DNA of 64,000 nucleotides from Larix kaempferi (GCA_027924585.1 BSBM01000372.1:30994001-31058000), one strand, 5' to 3'; numbered from the stretch's first letter, positions 42,894 through 55,125 are shown. Program-made: numbers and translations. Notes: generated from the letters alone by a model not told the origin.

Positions 42894-45893
42894 TGTAATG
42901 CCCCATTTTTCCCTTGATGTTTATTGGCTTCAATGTAAATACTGTGTATATGCAGTATGTGTATTTTCCCTAGTGTGGAGCTCAAGGTCAAGGCCCCACT
43001 AGTGGATGTTTAAGTTTATTGCTTAGGAAAGTATTGGACAGTTTGATTATTCATGGGTTTTTAAGCCATACAGAAATGTAAATGATGTAATTATTATTAT
43101 TGAATAAAATAACCAAGAAGTTGGATAAGGAGGCAACTAATGAGAAGGGGCCACGTGTATCCACTAGGGAGAGGTGAGGGGGGTTATGGGATTGGTTACC
43201 CATGTTGCCACATGTCCGACTGTGAACCCGTTTGAACTCCCTGCTGACATTTAATGCGGTTACAGAGAGTGGTTGAGAACCCTGTCGTTGAAGTTGATGG
43301 AGTATGGAGCCTGCCTGCGATTTCGTATGGCAGAGCATGACATTGGTTGCTTGTCCTAGAAGACACTCAACGTCTGGAAACTCGTGAAACCTATTTTCGA
43401 CTACCCGTGGGTGGAAGGAAAAACAATGACCACATTCATTCAGACATTCATTCATCTCTTCGCACACTTGCTACCTACGATCCATCAACCCAGAGAGAGA
43501 GAGCTTGCCCCTACATCCCTGTGCATAGCCAAGAGAGTGGAATAACCGGAAGATAATCTTGTTTTCCCTCCGTGATAGAAATACCAGAGATTTGATAGCC
43601 ATGGAAACCATGTGTGTGTGAACCCAGTCTGTCGATGACAGAGTGCCCATGACAGAGTGATAGAGCCCGTGAGGAAAACTGCGAGCTTAAGTAGTGTAGA
43701 GAAAACCGTGAGGACTAGAGCTTGGATTGCAGAAGATAGATTGCGAAACAAGAGTTCATCTGCAGGCCTAGAAGGAGTCTGTCGTTGAACCTTCTTGATA
43801 AACCCAGTGAAGGCTGAAGTCTCATAGAACTAGCGACTGGACCTTTCTATGCCCATCCTGGAATAACACTGGAAGGGAAGAGGCCTTGAGGGACTGTGCA
43901 ACAGAGAAGAGGGTCTTCCTTGTGTTGGATGTGGTAGGTAATGTGGGTGCCAGGTCGGCTGAGTGTTGAGATGCCTGCATCTCTGTGGTTGAGATCACTG
44001 GCTTAGCAATGCCTCCCTTGTTGTCCCTGTTCGCTTGATAAACCCGTTGCCGGTTGGCTTAGCATGATCAACTTGTCTGATATGTTTGATAAACCCAACG
44101 GTATGTTGGCTTGGCATTATTGTGTTGCTTGGTATGCCTGATAAACCCACTGCAGGTTGGCTTAGCATGACCAACCAGCTTGGTATGTTTGATAAACCCA
44201 ATTGTATGTTGGTTTGGTATGTGCTATGAATATAAAATAAGATAATAATTAAATAATTAATAATTAGGTTAACTAAAGTTAGGTTATGAAATGAGGCGTC
44301 TCCTCAACATCAAATGCCCGATCCATATTTAAGGCAGGGCCATCATTGTAACATATTATCTCTTATCATCAATACAAATATATTATTATTATGGCTTATC
44401 TGGTTTACCAAGTCTTTTGGTGAATTATTTGTGTGAAGGAACTATTGTTCGCTTCATTTGAGAAAACTCAGCTTTGAGGACAAAGCTTTCCTAAGGGGAA
44501 GGAAATGCTGTGAATATTTAATTAATATTATTAATTATAACTTAATAGATTATTAAGTTATTAGTGAAAGGTCGTAACCCTTTGTTATGATTGCTCAAGC
44601 CTTATAAAAGGCCATCTTATTGTAATTTTATAATCATCATCTAATATATCATCATTTTATCACTCAATATGAGAGTCGGATTTGACTATTAACATCCAAC
44701 CGGATACGGTTGCTGCATCCAACCGGATATGGTTGCTGCAGTATGACCCTGTTGTTATGGTATGCTTGATAAACCCAACTGGAAGTTGGCTTAGCATGAC
44801 CTGTATGTCCCTGAATGCTTGATAAACCCACTGTAGGTTGGCTTAGCATGGGTAGGTGCCCTGGAATGCTTGATAAACCCAACTACAAATTGGCTTAGCA
44901 TTGGGATGGAACCTTGACTGTGAGAGAACCTGATAGCCCTCCTTAGTGGATACACAACCCAGCTCGGGGGTGATCTCTTAGCGGAAAGAGTATAGGTTGG
45001 ACATAGATCTAAGGTTGGGTGGAACGTTGCTCTCACTTATCCAGTTGCTTCGGAATTCAAAGATAGGTACCCTTGTTATGTTAAATGATGGTGTCTCATT
45101 GTTATGAAATGGTTGCTTATGTTCAATTGTGTAATTTGTAAAATGTATGTTTATATGACTTGGGTTGACAAGAAGTCAAGTGCAGGCCTAAGTAAAGGGA
45201 TGAGTTTATTGTTATATGTATATCATTGCATTGCATGAGTTTAATGCCTTACAAGTCTTGTATGTGATAGATGCTTGTTAGATCTAACTCTATGCATTTT
45301 ATATGTTATGATATGCTTAATTGACTTGTGTGAGAGTAACTTGGAATGAGTTGTATGTTTACATCTGATCCTTGGGAAGGAGGTGAATGCCTTAGGGTGT
45401 TTCAGAACCCCTCTGTGGGTCAGGTGGAAAGGAAAGTCATGACAGGATGAAGCTTTAAGTTCCTTTGGCAGAGTTATGGACATAACTTCAGTGGGAAATT
45501 TGATAGGGAAGGATTGCTCAGATGGGACAGGGATTTCACCATTGGATAGAGCTCTCCAAGAGCTTTCCAACGGTACTGACTTTGTCTCATTTGGACTAAG
45601 GATGAAGAAGTTATGCACCTCAGAAGTTTGTGTGGAAACTTGCCGTTACAGGGGAATGGTTCCGCATGCCCGCATCCGCAATTGCGGATTGCGGAAGTGA
45701 CCGTTGATGGAATTTGAGATTGGGCACTTCTGCATCTGCAATTGTGGATTGCGGGTCCGACGTTGTGGGTTCGCAATTGCGGATTGCGGACCCGAGCTAC
45801 TTCGACTGTGGGTGTAATAAGTCAGATTTAAAAAAAGAAAAGAAAAAGTAGCAGGGTCTCTCGTGGCCTATGGAGGTCAGTGGGGACATGACA
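42894..45893 (+). repeat. 5' LTR of the chromovirus (3000 bases, contains a TRIM-like insertion)
   Basis: TGTAATGCCCC ... GGACATGACA. It contains a ~52-base internal repeat (TGATAAACCCA then GTTGGCTTAGCATG) at 44035, 44088, 44139, 44188, 44767, 44820 and 44871; the fourth and fifth units are separated by the TRIM-like element 44222-44740. A short stretch of GCAATTGCGGATTGCGG motifs lies at 45665-45785. Confidence 0.93.
44217..44745 (+). mobile_element. TRIM-like miniature LTR retrotransposon in the chromovirus 5' LTR
   Basis: The insert (44222-44740) is absent from the other LTR and is flanked by GTATG on both sides (44217-44221, 44741-44745), so its borders are exact: TGCTATGAAT ... GTTGCTGCA. 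Inside, AAGGGGAAGGAAA (44494-44505) is followed at once by TGCTGTGAATAT, the same start as the element. This is the layout of a polypurine tract plus a 235-base 3' LTR (44506-44740; TATA box TATAAAAG at 44603). The 5' LTR would be 44222 to about 44440 but has diverged strongly. No coding capacity. Its polypurine context (TTTGAGGACAAAG...GGGGAAGGAAATG) closely resembles that of the gag-protease element next door. Confidence 0.8.
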
Positions 45894-46161
45894 GAGTGGT
45901 ATCAGAGCTTTAGTTGCAACACTGAGAGGTATTTGGGCCGGACCGTGCATGAATTTTTGGTCAAGAGATACGCCCATGGCGTGACTTTGATGAACTTATT
46001 TGATTGATTAATTGTTCAAATAAATGATTCCAGGTTTGAATGGGTATGATAGAGTTATTTGCATGCTTGTGATATCTAATAGAATGTATATGATATGCAC
46101 AGAGATAGCAACAGCCGTAAGGCGAATCGTATGACATTGCAACGCACATAAAGGTGTAAGA

Positions 46162-49100
46162 ATGGTCACTTTAAACGATGCGCAGGACCCGTTTGGGCCA
46201 GAAGATGATGTGTTGGGTGAGAACGTGCAAGAAGCACATACAGAGGCCGAGTCTGATGGAAGAAGGGAGCAAGTAACACCCCCAAACTTGGCTGAGACTA
46301 TGGTGATTTTTAATGAGTGAATGATGAAAGAGCAAGAAGAGCAACATCAACTCAATGCAACCATTTTGCAGACTCTTACAGACTTATAGCAAAGGATTAA
46401 CGGTGGTTCTAACCTGAGCCACGAAGGTCGAGAGGAAATAAATGCAGAAAGTCAGTCTAGGGGCCGTTCCATGAGAACAACTCCAAGCCCTAGAAGGGGT
46501 TTTGTGAGTAGAAAGCACAGGATACCCTCTCCTAGATTTTCTTCTAACAGGTCAGATGATTCAGAGGGTTCTCAGGGGAGCCCAAGGCACACTTCCAGCA
46601 AGAGTAAAGGCAGGAAGAGGCATAGAGGTATCCCACGGGGTGAATTTAGGAAGGCAAGGCCTCTCACATTTGATGGTGAAAGCAAAGAAGGTCAAGAAGC
46701 AGAGGCATGGCTTTTTGGAATGAAGAAGTACTTCATAATGAATGAGTATTCAGAGAATGAAAAGGCTAAGGTTGTTATTTACAACCTTAGTGGAAGAGCT
46801 TCTATTTGGTGGGATCACCTCATGCAAGTAAAAGGAATTAGTGAAAGAAGAGTCAGCTGAGAAAAGTTTCAAGGATACTTTCAGGGGAAGTACATATCAG
46901 CTAGGTATTATGATAGCAAAAGAAAAGAGCTCAATGAACTCAGACTAGGACAGAACACCATGGATGATCATGTTCACAAGTTTCTAGAGCTACTGAGGTA
47001 TGTGGACTACACCAAGGATGAAAGGGTGAAGATCCAATGCTTCATCGGTAGTCTACCACAAAGCTACAGAGATAGAATAGAGTTTGTAAATCCACCAAGC
47101 TTGGATGAAGCCATTAGGATGGATGAGCATTGCTATGAGCAGGGTAAAGGTAAAGTAGAGGTGCAGTTAGCGTGGAAAGGTAAACCTAAGGGAAGGTTTG
47201 ATCATAACAAAGGTGAATTCAAACCACCATTCAGGAATCAGCCTAGGAGATTTCCAGAAGGCCAGCAAGCAATAAGAGAATTCAAGCCAGCTGTAGTAGC
47301 AGATAGAACATCAATGGGGCCACTTCAGTGTTGGGGTTGTGGGGAAAGCCACATGCTCAGAGATTGCCCAACTGCAAAGAAGAACCCCAGGAGCTTGTAC
47401 AATGTTAGAGGAGCAGCTACAGTAGGGGAGATGACAAGAGCAACACCTAGGATTTATGCAGCACTGGATGATCATCAAGCAGACCATCAATCAACAGTGG
47501 TAGAGGTTGCAGGTAAGATTGATGAGCAGCCTATTTCTGTTTTGATTGATCTAGGGTCTACTCATGGTTATATATCTCCTAAGGTAGTTGAAATTTGTTC
47601 TCTTAGTAAAATAAAGCATGACAAGGCTTGGCTAGTTCAATTAGCCACCAGTACCAAGAGAAAGGTAAGTGAAGTAGTGAAGGAGTGCCCTATAGAATTT
47701 AATGGACTCTTCACGCATGCAGAATTAAATGTCTTACCATTGGGATCATATGATGCCTTAATTGGAATGGATTGGTTGGAAAGATATAGGGCCAAATTAG
47801 TCTGTTATGGGAAAGTGTTGGAATGCCTTGATGATGAAGGCAATCCCAGGTTAGTTAAAGGAATTCCAAAGCATGTTTCAGTAAGGCAGATTTCAACTCT
47901 GCAATTAAGGAAGTTTTATAAAAAGGGTTGTCAGTTATATGTTGTGCATATATCAAATTCAACAGGAGATAAAGGACCCAGGATAGAAGGCTTCCATATA
48001 TTGCAAGAGTTTCAGGATGTGTTTCGGGATGAGGTTCCAGGATTGCCACCCAAGAGAGATATTGACTTTTCCATTAATCTTTTTCCAGGAGCAACACCCA
48101 TCTCCAAAGCTCCTTATAGAATGAGCACACCAAAGTTGGTGGAATTGAAGATGCAGCTGCAGGAATTAATGGACAAGGAATATATCAGGCTGAGTGTATC
48201 CCCATGGGGTGCACCAGTGTTGTTTGTTAAGAAGAAGGATGGAACATTGAGGCTTTGTATTGATTACAGGCAGCTCAATAAAGTGACAATTAAGAACAAG
48301 TATCCCTTGCCAAGGATTGATGACTTGTTTGATCATATGAAGGAAGCTAGAGTGTTTTCGAAGATTGACTTGAGGTCTGGGTACTATCAAGTAAGGATAA
48401 AGGAAGAAGACATTCATAAGACAACCTTCAGAACCAGGTATGGTCATTATGAATTTACAGTGGTGCCATTTGGTCTTACCAATGCACCTACTACATTCAT
48501 GTGTCTCATGAACAATGTCTTCAACAAATATTTGGATAAGTTTGTGATTGTGTTCCTGGATGACATTCTTGTGTATTCCAAGAATGAAGAAGAGCATGAT
48601 GAGCATTTGAGGATGGTATTGCAAGTCCTTAGGGAGCACCAGCTATATGCTAAGCTAAGTAAATGTAACTTCTATCAAGAGAAGGTGCAGTATTTGGGTC
48701 ATATTATATCAACAGAGGGAATTGCAGTGGATCCAGAGAAGATTGAGGCCATCATGGATTGGTCTACTCCAAGGAACGCAGCAGATGTTAGATCTTTTAT
48801 GGGACTTGTTGGTTACTACAAGAGGTTCATTGGAGGATTCTCCAAGATAGCCCATCCAATTACTTCATTGCAGAGGAAGGACATCAAATTCACATGGTTT
48901 GAAAAATGTGAAAGGAGTTTCCAGCAGTTAAAAGAGCTACTTACTAATGCACCTGTTTTGAAGATTGCAGATCCGAGAAAAGATTTTGTGGTATGCACAG
49001 ATGCTTGCATTGAAGAACTCGGTGGAGTACTAATGCAAGAAGGTTCTGTAATTTGTTATGAGTCAAGGAAGCTGAAGGAGAATGAAAGGAACTATGCCAC

Positions 49101-50827
49101 CCATGACTTAGAGCTAGCAGTCATAATTCACGCTCTCAAGAGATGGAGGCATTATCTCTTGGGAAGAAGATTTGAGTTCAGAACTGATCATCTGAGTTTG
49201 AAATACTTGTTTGACCAACCAAATCTAAATGCAAGGCAAACTAGATGGATGGAGTTTCTATGTGAGTTCGATTTGGAGATTAAATATGTCAAAGGTAAAG
49301 AGAATAAAGTTGTTGATGCACTTAACAGGAAATTTCATATTGCAGCAATAAAGAAGTGTGAGTTAGACTTGAAGGCAAGAATTTTAGAGGCTGAAGATAG
49401 TGATGAAGCCTATCTTCAGATTAAAGAGAACTTGCAACAGAATGTTATAGAAGATAAGTATGCAAGATATCAGCTAGGTAAGGGTGATGTTCTCATTTAC
49501 CAAAACACCAGACTGTACATTACAAACAGTGAAGATTTGAAGAAGTTGGTGATGGATGAGATACATCAAAGACCATACTCGGGACATCCAGGATATCAGA
49601 AGACTATAACAATAGGAAGGAAGCAGTACTTTTGGCATGGTATGAAGAAAGACATAACTGAGTACATTGCTAGATGTCAGAAGTGTCAACAGGTCAAGGT
49701 AGAGCACAAACATCCAGCAGGATTGTTGCAGTCATTGCCCATCCCATAATGGAAGTGGGAAGTGATTTCTATGGATTTTATAACAGGATTGCCAATGGCA
49801 GTGAAGAAGCATGACTCAATCATGGTGGTGGTGGACAAACTGTCAAAGGTAGCATATTTCATTCTAGTTAAGTCCACCCACAAGGCCAATGACATTGCAA
49901 ATATCTTCATGAGAGAGATATTCGGGTTGCATGGATTTCCCAAGGCAATAGTTTCAGACTGCAACACGAAGTTCACATCCAATTTTGGAAAGGATTGTTC
50001 CAAGAGTTGGGAACTCAGTTGAAGTTTAGGACAACCTATCATCCTCAGACAGATGGTCAGATGGAGAGAGTGAATTAGATCCTTGAAGATATGTTAAGAA
50101 TGTATGGGACGGATAAGCCATCTAAGTGGGAAGACTACTAGTGGAATTTGCTTACAACAATGGACATCAAGCATCATTGAAGATGAGTCCTTTTAAAGTG
50201 TTGTATGGAAAAGGATGAAGAACTCCAGTGAGCTGGGACAGCCCAGTGAACAGAGTAGTGCTTGGACCATAAATGATTGAGGAGATGGAGCAAGAGATTG
50301 TGAAGATCAGGCAGAATTTGAAGGTAGCACAGGACAGGAAGAAGAGCTATGCAGATATGAAAATAATGCATAAGTAATTTCAGATTGGGGATCATGTCTA
50401 CTTGAGAGTGAAACCAAGGAAGAGTTCCATGAATTTGGGGAGTTGTGCCAAGTTGGCACCCAGATATTGTGGGCCATTTGAGGTCCTTGATAGGATAGGG
50501 CCAGTTGCATATAGGATTGCATTGCCTACTAACATGAAAGCTCATAATGTTTTCCATGTATCTTTGCTTAAGAAATATGTGCACGATCCTAATCATATCA
50601 TTAATTGGCATGTGATACAGGTGGAACCCGAGGGAGAGTTCTAGATGGATCCTATATGCCTCCTCGACAGGAAGGTTACCTTGCTCTGGAACCGGTCCAT
50701 AGGGAAGGTAAACGTGAAATGGAGGTAACTTAGCCCAGAAGAGGCCACGTGGGAGATGGAGGATGACATGAAAGAGGCATTCTCGTTTTTGTTCAGTTTT
50801 GAGAACACCGAGGATAGTGTTATTTAA
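46162..50827 (+). pseudogene. Chromovirus gag-pol polyprotein with chromodomain
   Basis: ATG at 46162 (MVTLNDAQDPFGPEDD), 250 bases after the PBS. Gag: Ser/Arg-rich segment, then PLTFDGESKEGQEAEAWLF and KVVIYNLSGRASIWWDHL. The zinc knuckle is [13 protein letters not shown] at about 47335. The protease reads [12 protein letters not shown] at 47540 (Ser to Leu in the D-S-G site) and [10 protein letters not shown]. The RT core holds [19 protein letters not shown] and FLDDILVYS at 48554. RNase H starts [16 protein letters not shown]. Integrase has the HHCC finger, DFITGLP, SDCNTKFTS, and DGQMERVN, then GPFEVLDRIGPVAYRI. The chromodomain (50650-50800) reads LLDRKVTLLWNRSIGKVNVKWR and LSPEEATWEMEDDM. 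In-frame stops: near 46315, 46388, 46858, 49747 and others; one-base deletion near 49983. The chromodomain is thought to steer integration to heterochromatin. Confidence 0.93.
46960..49749 (+). CDS. Longest open part of the chromovirus polyprotein (gag C-terminus to integrase finger)
   Basis: An uninterrupted 929-codon part of the frame that starts at 46162; the ATG at 46960 is internal, not a true start. It holds the end of gag, zinc knuckle (residues ~126-138), protease (~190-280), RT (~400-580, LDD at ~531), RNase H (~680-800) and the integrase zinc finger ([11 protein letters not shown] ... CQKCQQ, ~865-910). It ends with SLPIP then TAA, where related elements have Glu (one-base change). 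Confidence 0.9.
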   Translation: MDDHVHKFLELLRYVDYTKDERVKIQCFIGSLPQSYRDRIEFVNPPSLDEAIRMDEHCYEQGKGKVEVQLAWKGKPKGRFDHNKGEFKPPFRNQPRRFPEGQQAIREFKPAVVADRTSMGPLQCWGCGESHMLRDCPTAKKNPRSLYNVRGAATVGEMTRATPRIYAALDDHQADHQSTVVEVAGKIDEQPISVLIDLGSTHGYISPKVVEICSLSKIKHDKAWLVQLATSTKRKVSEVVKECPIEFNGLFTHAELNVLPLGSYDALIGMDWLERYRAKLVCYGKVLECLDDEGNPRLVKGIPKHVSVRQISTLQLRKFYKKGCQLYVVHISNSTGDKGPRIEGFHILQEFQDVFRDEVPGLPPKRDIDFSINLFPGATPISKAPYRMSTPKLVELKMQLQELMDKEYIRLSVSPWGAPVLFVKKKDGTLRLCIDYRQLNKVTIKNKYPLPRIDDLFDHMKEARVFSKIDLRSGYYQVRIKEEDIHKTTFRTRYGHYEFTVVPFGLTNAPTTFMCLMNNVFNKYLDKFVIVFLDDILVYSKNEEEHDEHLRMVLQVLREHQLYAKLSKCNFYQEKVQYLGHIISTEGIAVDPEKIEAIMDWSTPRNAADVRSFMGLVGYYKRFIGGFSKIAHPITSLQRKDIKFTWFEKCERSFQQLKELLTNAPVLKIADPRKDFVVCTDACIEELGGVLMQEGSVICYESRKLKENERNYATHDLELAVIIHALKRWRHYLLGRRFEFRTDHLSLKYLFDQPNLNARQTRWMEFLCEFDLEIKYVKGKENKVVDALNRKFHIAAIKKCELDLKARILEAEDSDEAYLQIKENLQQNVIEDKYARYQLGKGDVLIYQNTRLYITNSEDLKKLVMDEIHQRPYSGHPGYQKTITIGRKQYFWHGMKKDITEYIARCQKCQQVKVEHKHPAGLLQSLPIP

Positions 50828-50839
50828 GGGAGAGGGAGT

Positions 50840-53567
50840 TGTAATACCCCATTTTGCCCTTGATGTTCATTGGTTTCAATGTAAATATTGTATATATGTG
50901 TATATGCAGTATGTGTATTCTCCCTAGTGTATAGCTCAAGGCCAAGGCCCCACTAGTGGATGTTTAAGTTTATTGCTTAGGCAAGTATTGGACAGTTTGA
51001 TTATTCATGGGTTGTTAAGCCATGAAGAAATGTAAATGATGTAATTATTATTATTGAATAAAATAACCAAGAAGCTGGCTAAGGAGGCAACTAATGAGAA
51101 GAGGCCACCTGTATCCACTAGGGAGAGGTGAGGGGGGTTATGGGATTGGTTACCTATGTCGCCACATGTCCGACTGTGAACCCGTTTGAACTCCCTGCTG
51201 ACATTTAATGCGGTTGCAGAGAGTGGTTGAGAACCCTGTCGCTAAAGCTGATGGAGTATGGAGCCTTCCAGCGATTTCGTATGGCAGAGCATGAATCTGG
51301 TTGCTTGTCCTAGAAGACACTCAATGTCCGGAAACTCGTGAAACCTGTTTTTGACTACCCGTGGGTGGAAGGAAAAACAACGACCACATTCATTCATCTC
51401 TTCGCGCACTTGTTACCTACGATCCATCAACCCAGAGAGAGAGAGCTTGCCCCTACATCCCTGTATACGCAGAGCCAACAGAGTGGAATAACCGAAAGAT
51501 AATCATGTTCTCCCTACGTGATAGAAATACCAGAGAGTTGATAGCCATGGAAACTGTGTGTGTGTGAACCCAGTCTGCCGATGACAGAGTGCCCATGACA
51601 GAGTGATAGAGCCCGTGAGGAAAACTGCGAGCTTAAATAGTGTAGAGAAAACCATGAGGACCAGAGCTTGGATCGCAGAAGATAGATTGCGGAACAAGAG
51701 TTCGTTTGCAAGCCTGGAAGGAGTCCATCGTTGAACCGTGGAAGAAGGTTGGGTTGCTTGATAAACCCAGTGAAGGCTGAAGTCTCATAGAAATAGCGAC
51801 TGGACCTTTCTATGCCCATCCTGGAATAGCACTGGAAGGGAAGAGTCCTTAAGGGACTATGCAATAGAGAAGAGGGTCTTCCTTGTGTTGGATGTGGTAG
51901 GTAATGTGGATGCCAGGTTGGCTGAGTGTTGAGATGCCTGCAACACTGTGGTTGAGCTCACTGGCTTAGCAATGCCTCCCTTGTTGTCCCTGTTCACCTG
52001 ATAAACCCACTGCTGTTTGGCTTAACATGATCAGCTTGTCTAATATGTTTGATAAAACCAACAGTATGTTGGCTTGGCATGATTGTGTTGCTTGGTATGC
52101 CTGATAAACCCACTGCAGGCTAGCTTATCATGACCAGCTAGCCTAGTATGTTTGATAAACCCAACTGTATGTTGACTTGGTATGAACCTGCTATTATGGT
52201 ATGCTTGATAAACCCAACTGGAAGCTGGATTAGCATGACCTCTATGTCCCTGAATGCTTGATAAACTCACTATAGGTTGGCTTAGCATGGGTAGGTGCCC
52301 TACAATGCTTGATAATCCCAACTATAGATTGGCTTAGCATTGGGATGGAACCTTGATTGTGAGAGAACCTAATAGCCCTCCTTAGTGGATACACAACCCA
52401 ACTCGGGGGTGATCTCTCAGTTGAAAGAGTACAGGTTGGACAGAGATCTAAGGTTGGGTGGAACGTTGCTCTCACTTGGCCAATTGCTTCAGAATTCAAA
52501 GATAAGAACCCTTGTTATGTTAAATGATGGTGTTTCATTGTTATGAAATGGTTGCTTATGTTCAATTGTGCAATTTGTAGAATGTATGTTTATATGAATT
52601 TGGTTGAAAAGAAGTCATGTGCAGGCTTGAGTAAAGGGCTGAGTTTATTGTTATATGTATATCATTGCATTGCATGAGTTTAATGCCTTACAAGTCTTGT
52701 ATGTGATAGATGCTTGTTAGATCTAACTCTATGCATTTTATATGTTATGATATGCTTGATTGACTTATGTGAGAGTAACTTGGAATGAGCTGTATGTTTA
52801 CATCTGATCCTTGGGAAGGAGGGGAATGCCCTGAGGTGTTTCAGAATCCCTTTGTGGGTCAGGTGGAAAGAAAATTCATGAAAGGATGAAGCTTTAAGTT
52901 CCTTTGGCAGAGTTATGGACATAACTTCAGTGGGAAATTTGATAGGGAAGGAGTGCTCAGATGGGGTAGGGATTTCACCATTGGATATAGCTCTCCAAGA
53001 GCTTTCCAACGGTACCAACTTTGTCTCATTTGGACTAAGGATGAAGAAGTTATGCACCTCAAAATTTTGTGTGGAAAGTTGCCATTACAGGGGCATGGTT
53101 CCGCATGCCCACATCCGCCATTGCAGATTGCGGATTGCAGAAGTGACCATTGACGAAATTTGAGATTGGGCGCTTCCGCATCCGCAATTGAGGATTACGG
53201 GTTTGCCGTTGCGGATTCCGGATTGCGGGTTTGCCATTGCGGATTGCGGGCTTGCCGTTGCGGATTGCGGGTTGCGGGTTCACCGTTGCGGATTGCGAGC
53301 TCGCCGTTGCGGATTGCGGGCTCACCGTTGCAGATTGCGGGTTGTGGGTTCACCATTGCAGATTGCGGAAAGGTAAACTTTCAGGTTATGAAGTCAGCGA
53401 TTCCGCATCCGCAATTGCGGATTGTGGATTGCAGGTCCGACGTTTTGGGTTCGCAATTGCGGATTGCAGACCCGAGCTACTTCGAATGTGGGTGTAATTA
53501 GTCGGATTTAAAAAAAAAAAGGTATCAGGGTATCCCGTAGCCTATGGAGGTCAGTGGGTACATGACA
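50840..53567 (+). repeat. 3' LTR of the chromovirus (2728 bases, with an expanded minisatellite)
   Basis: Partner of 42894-45893 without the TRIM-like insertion. The ~52-base TGATAAACCCA units lie at 51999-52325. Unlike the 5' LTR it has an additional array of GCCGTTGCGGATTGCGGGTT-like units at about 53206-53373. Confidence 0.93.
53206..53373 (+). repeat. GC-rich minisatellite, unit about 21 bases
   Basis: Eight or nine imperfect copies of GCCGTTGCGGATTGCGGGTT, variable at G/A and T/C positions. The matching place in the 5' LTR (near 45735) has no such block. The flanks in both LTRs share GCATCCGCAATTGCGGATTG, the likely seed of the expansion. Confidence 0.8.
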
Positions 53568-53572
53568 TTGTT

Positions 53573-55125
53573 GATGTCGATAAAATTATGGGTACTTCCA
53601 GATTCGACCAAAATTGTGATATCCCTATCTTTAATTTTCCCATTAAGTTGTAGTCTTTTGGTCTTTACTTCCTTGATTCTGTTACTCGGCATATGAGTTG
53701 TTTCGTTTTAAGGATGTCACAATTTCTCAAGTGAGGTGGAATATATTTTCCTACGATTGCTTGGCTTCCTTTATGTTGGGTGTAATATTTCTTAGGTGTC
53801 TCTACCCTTTCTTCCTTATAAACTTGTTGAGTACACGTAATCGTCGCAATTGATGCTTCAGATGAGCTTGTGTTTGTATCCGAATCAGTTGTATCTGCCT
53901 GGTTTGACACCTGTACTTGCTTCCCATTAATGATTTTTCAATGTACTATGTGATTGGTTTTGCATTTATGGCCTGGGAACCAATCTTCCCCATAGCGACG
54001 ACAAGTATTCTTCTTGTTTTTTCTGTCACTGTTGGTGCGACTGCTTGATGTTTTTGAGCTCTTTTCAACTTCACAACCATATGACTGATATTTGTTACAT
54101 TGATGACCAGGTGACCATTTATCTTCGCAATACCTGCACTATGTCTCTTATTGTCGCAAATTTCCCTTGTTAAGGTTCCATTGTCTTGATTTTTTGAATT
54201 TTTCCTCAATAAGTTTTGGTTTGCACCTAGCCTTATCTAGATTGGACACGTTATGTAATTCTAATTCGTCTCTTATGTATGGTTTAAGACCATAGACATA
54301 TTTCTGGAGTCGCCGACTCTCTGTTAATTCTGGTACACGCGTCACTAATGCTTCCCATGCATAGGTGTACTCTTCCACATCGCTTTCTTGCTGTAGTCTA
54401 GTTAGTTTGGCGAAAAATTCTTTCTCTATCACATCTTCGAATATTTTTAAAAAATAATTCTTGAATGTGTCCCAACTGTAGGCATATACCTTTGTCGTTT
54501 TCTTCCACCACATGTACCAATTGTATGCCTGACCTTCGAGCTGCATGGAGTCATATTTAATTTTCTCATCATCTGATAAGATTTTGTGAATGTAGAAGAA
54601 TTCTTTCGCCTTGTTGATCCATGCCACACTCTGTTTTGTTTCTCCATCGAACTTGGGTAACTCCAATTTAGGTTTCATTGAGTATCCCCCCATTGATTGC
54701 ATGGTGGCCCAATATGGTTTATGATGATTGTAGTCTTTATGGTCTTCTGGGATCTCCACCTTGGGGGAATTTGATTGATTATTATTGGTATTGCTTGTAT
54801 CGTGACATGTCTGGTCTCCCTTTGGTGACTCGCCATTTTTAGCGTCATCTCTGTCCTTAAAAACCTGCTTGATATTTTCTAGTCCCGCATCGAAGTATGC
54901 TTTCATTTCTTCTCGTACCTTCCTCATTTCCCATGAGACTGCTCCGGCCATTTCGTATTGTACCTTGCACGAGAAATCTTCTTTTTTTTCTCGAAACTCT
55001 AGGTCAAGTTTGTCGATTCTAGAGCTTAAATTTTCAAGGATTTTTAAATCTCGGATTTGGTCTTTTTCTAGTTTTTCCAATCAGTCTTTTGTTTCTGCCA
55101 TGGTTCTCGATCTCGTGCACGCCAT
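53573..55125 (-). pseudogene. Gag and N-terminal protease of the gag-protease element
   Basis: ATG at 55125 gives MACTRSRTMAETKD, then an in-frame TGA (55081-55083), then 310 open codons. A coiled-coil-like N-terminus (LEKLEKDQIRDLKILENL) leads to the capsid-like domain: PKLELPKFDGETKQSVAW, then GQAYNWYMWWKK, then KLTRLQQESDVEEYTYAW. After a frame change a zinc-knuckle-like YGEDWFPGHKCK appears near 53990, followed by a Ser/Thr-rich spacer. The protease start is LVESGSTHNFID (about 53600), where the catalytic D-S-G reads E-S-G. The frame is cut by the chromovirus at TTGTT (53568-53572) and continues at 42888. Confidence 0.85.

Larger units (their letters stand above)
42889..53572 (+). mobile_element. 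Tekay/Del-type chromovirus (Ty3/gypsy) inserted in the gag-protease element
   Basis: Body 42894-53567, TTGTT on both sides (42889-42893, 53568-53572). It has very long LTRs (about 2.5-3 kb), a perfect initiator-methionine tRNA primer-binding site TGGTATCAGAGC (45897-45908), a polypurine tract AGGGAGAGGGAGT (50827-50839), and one polyprotein with gag, protease, RT, RNase H, integrase and a terminal chromodomain. Over the first 190 LTR bases I count roughly one difference in fifteen. Several stops and a frameshift make it inactive. Confidence 0.94.

Noticed and set aside
43990-44900. Regular repeats with spacers in the chromovirus LTR considered as a CRISPR-like array
   Set aside because: The units are imperfect, lie in LTRs of a plant retrotransposon in two copies, and have no cas genes.
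45897-45908. TGGTATCAGAGC as part of a tRNA gene
   Set aside because: Only the 12-base complement of a tRNA 3' end is present, directly after an LTR: it is a primer-binding site.
48166-48639. 157-codon minus-strand frame within the chromovirus RT
   Set aside because: Antisense shadow of a highly constrained RT sequence.
53160-53501. Three overlapping frames over the GC minisatellite
   Set aside because: Open only because a 21-base unit keeps phase. There is no start context and no counterpart in the other LTR.
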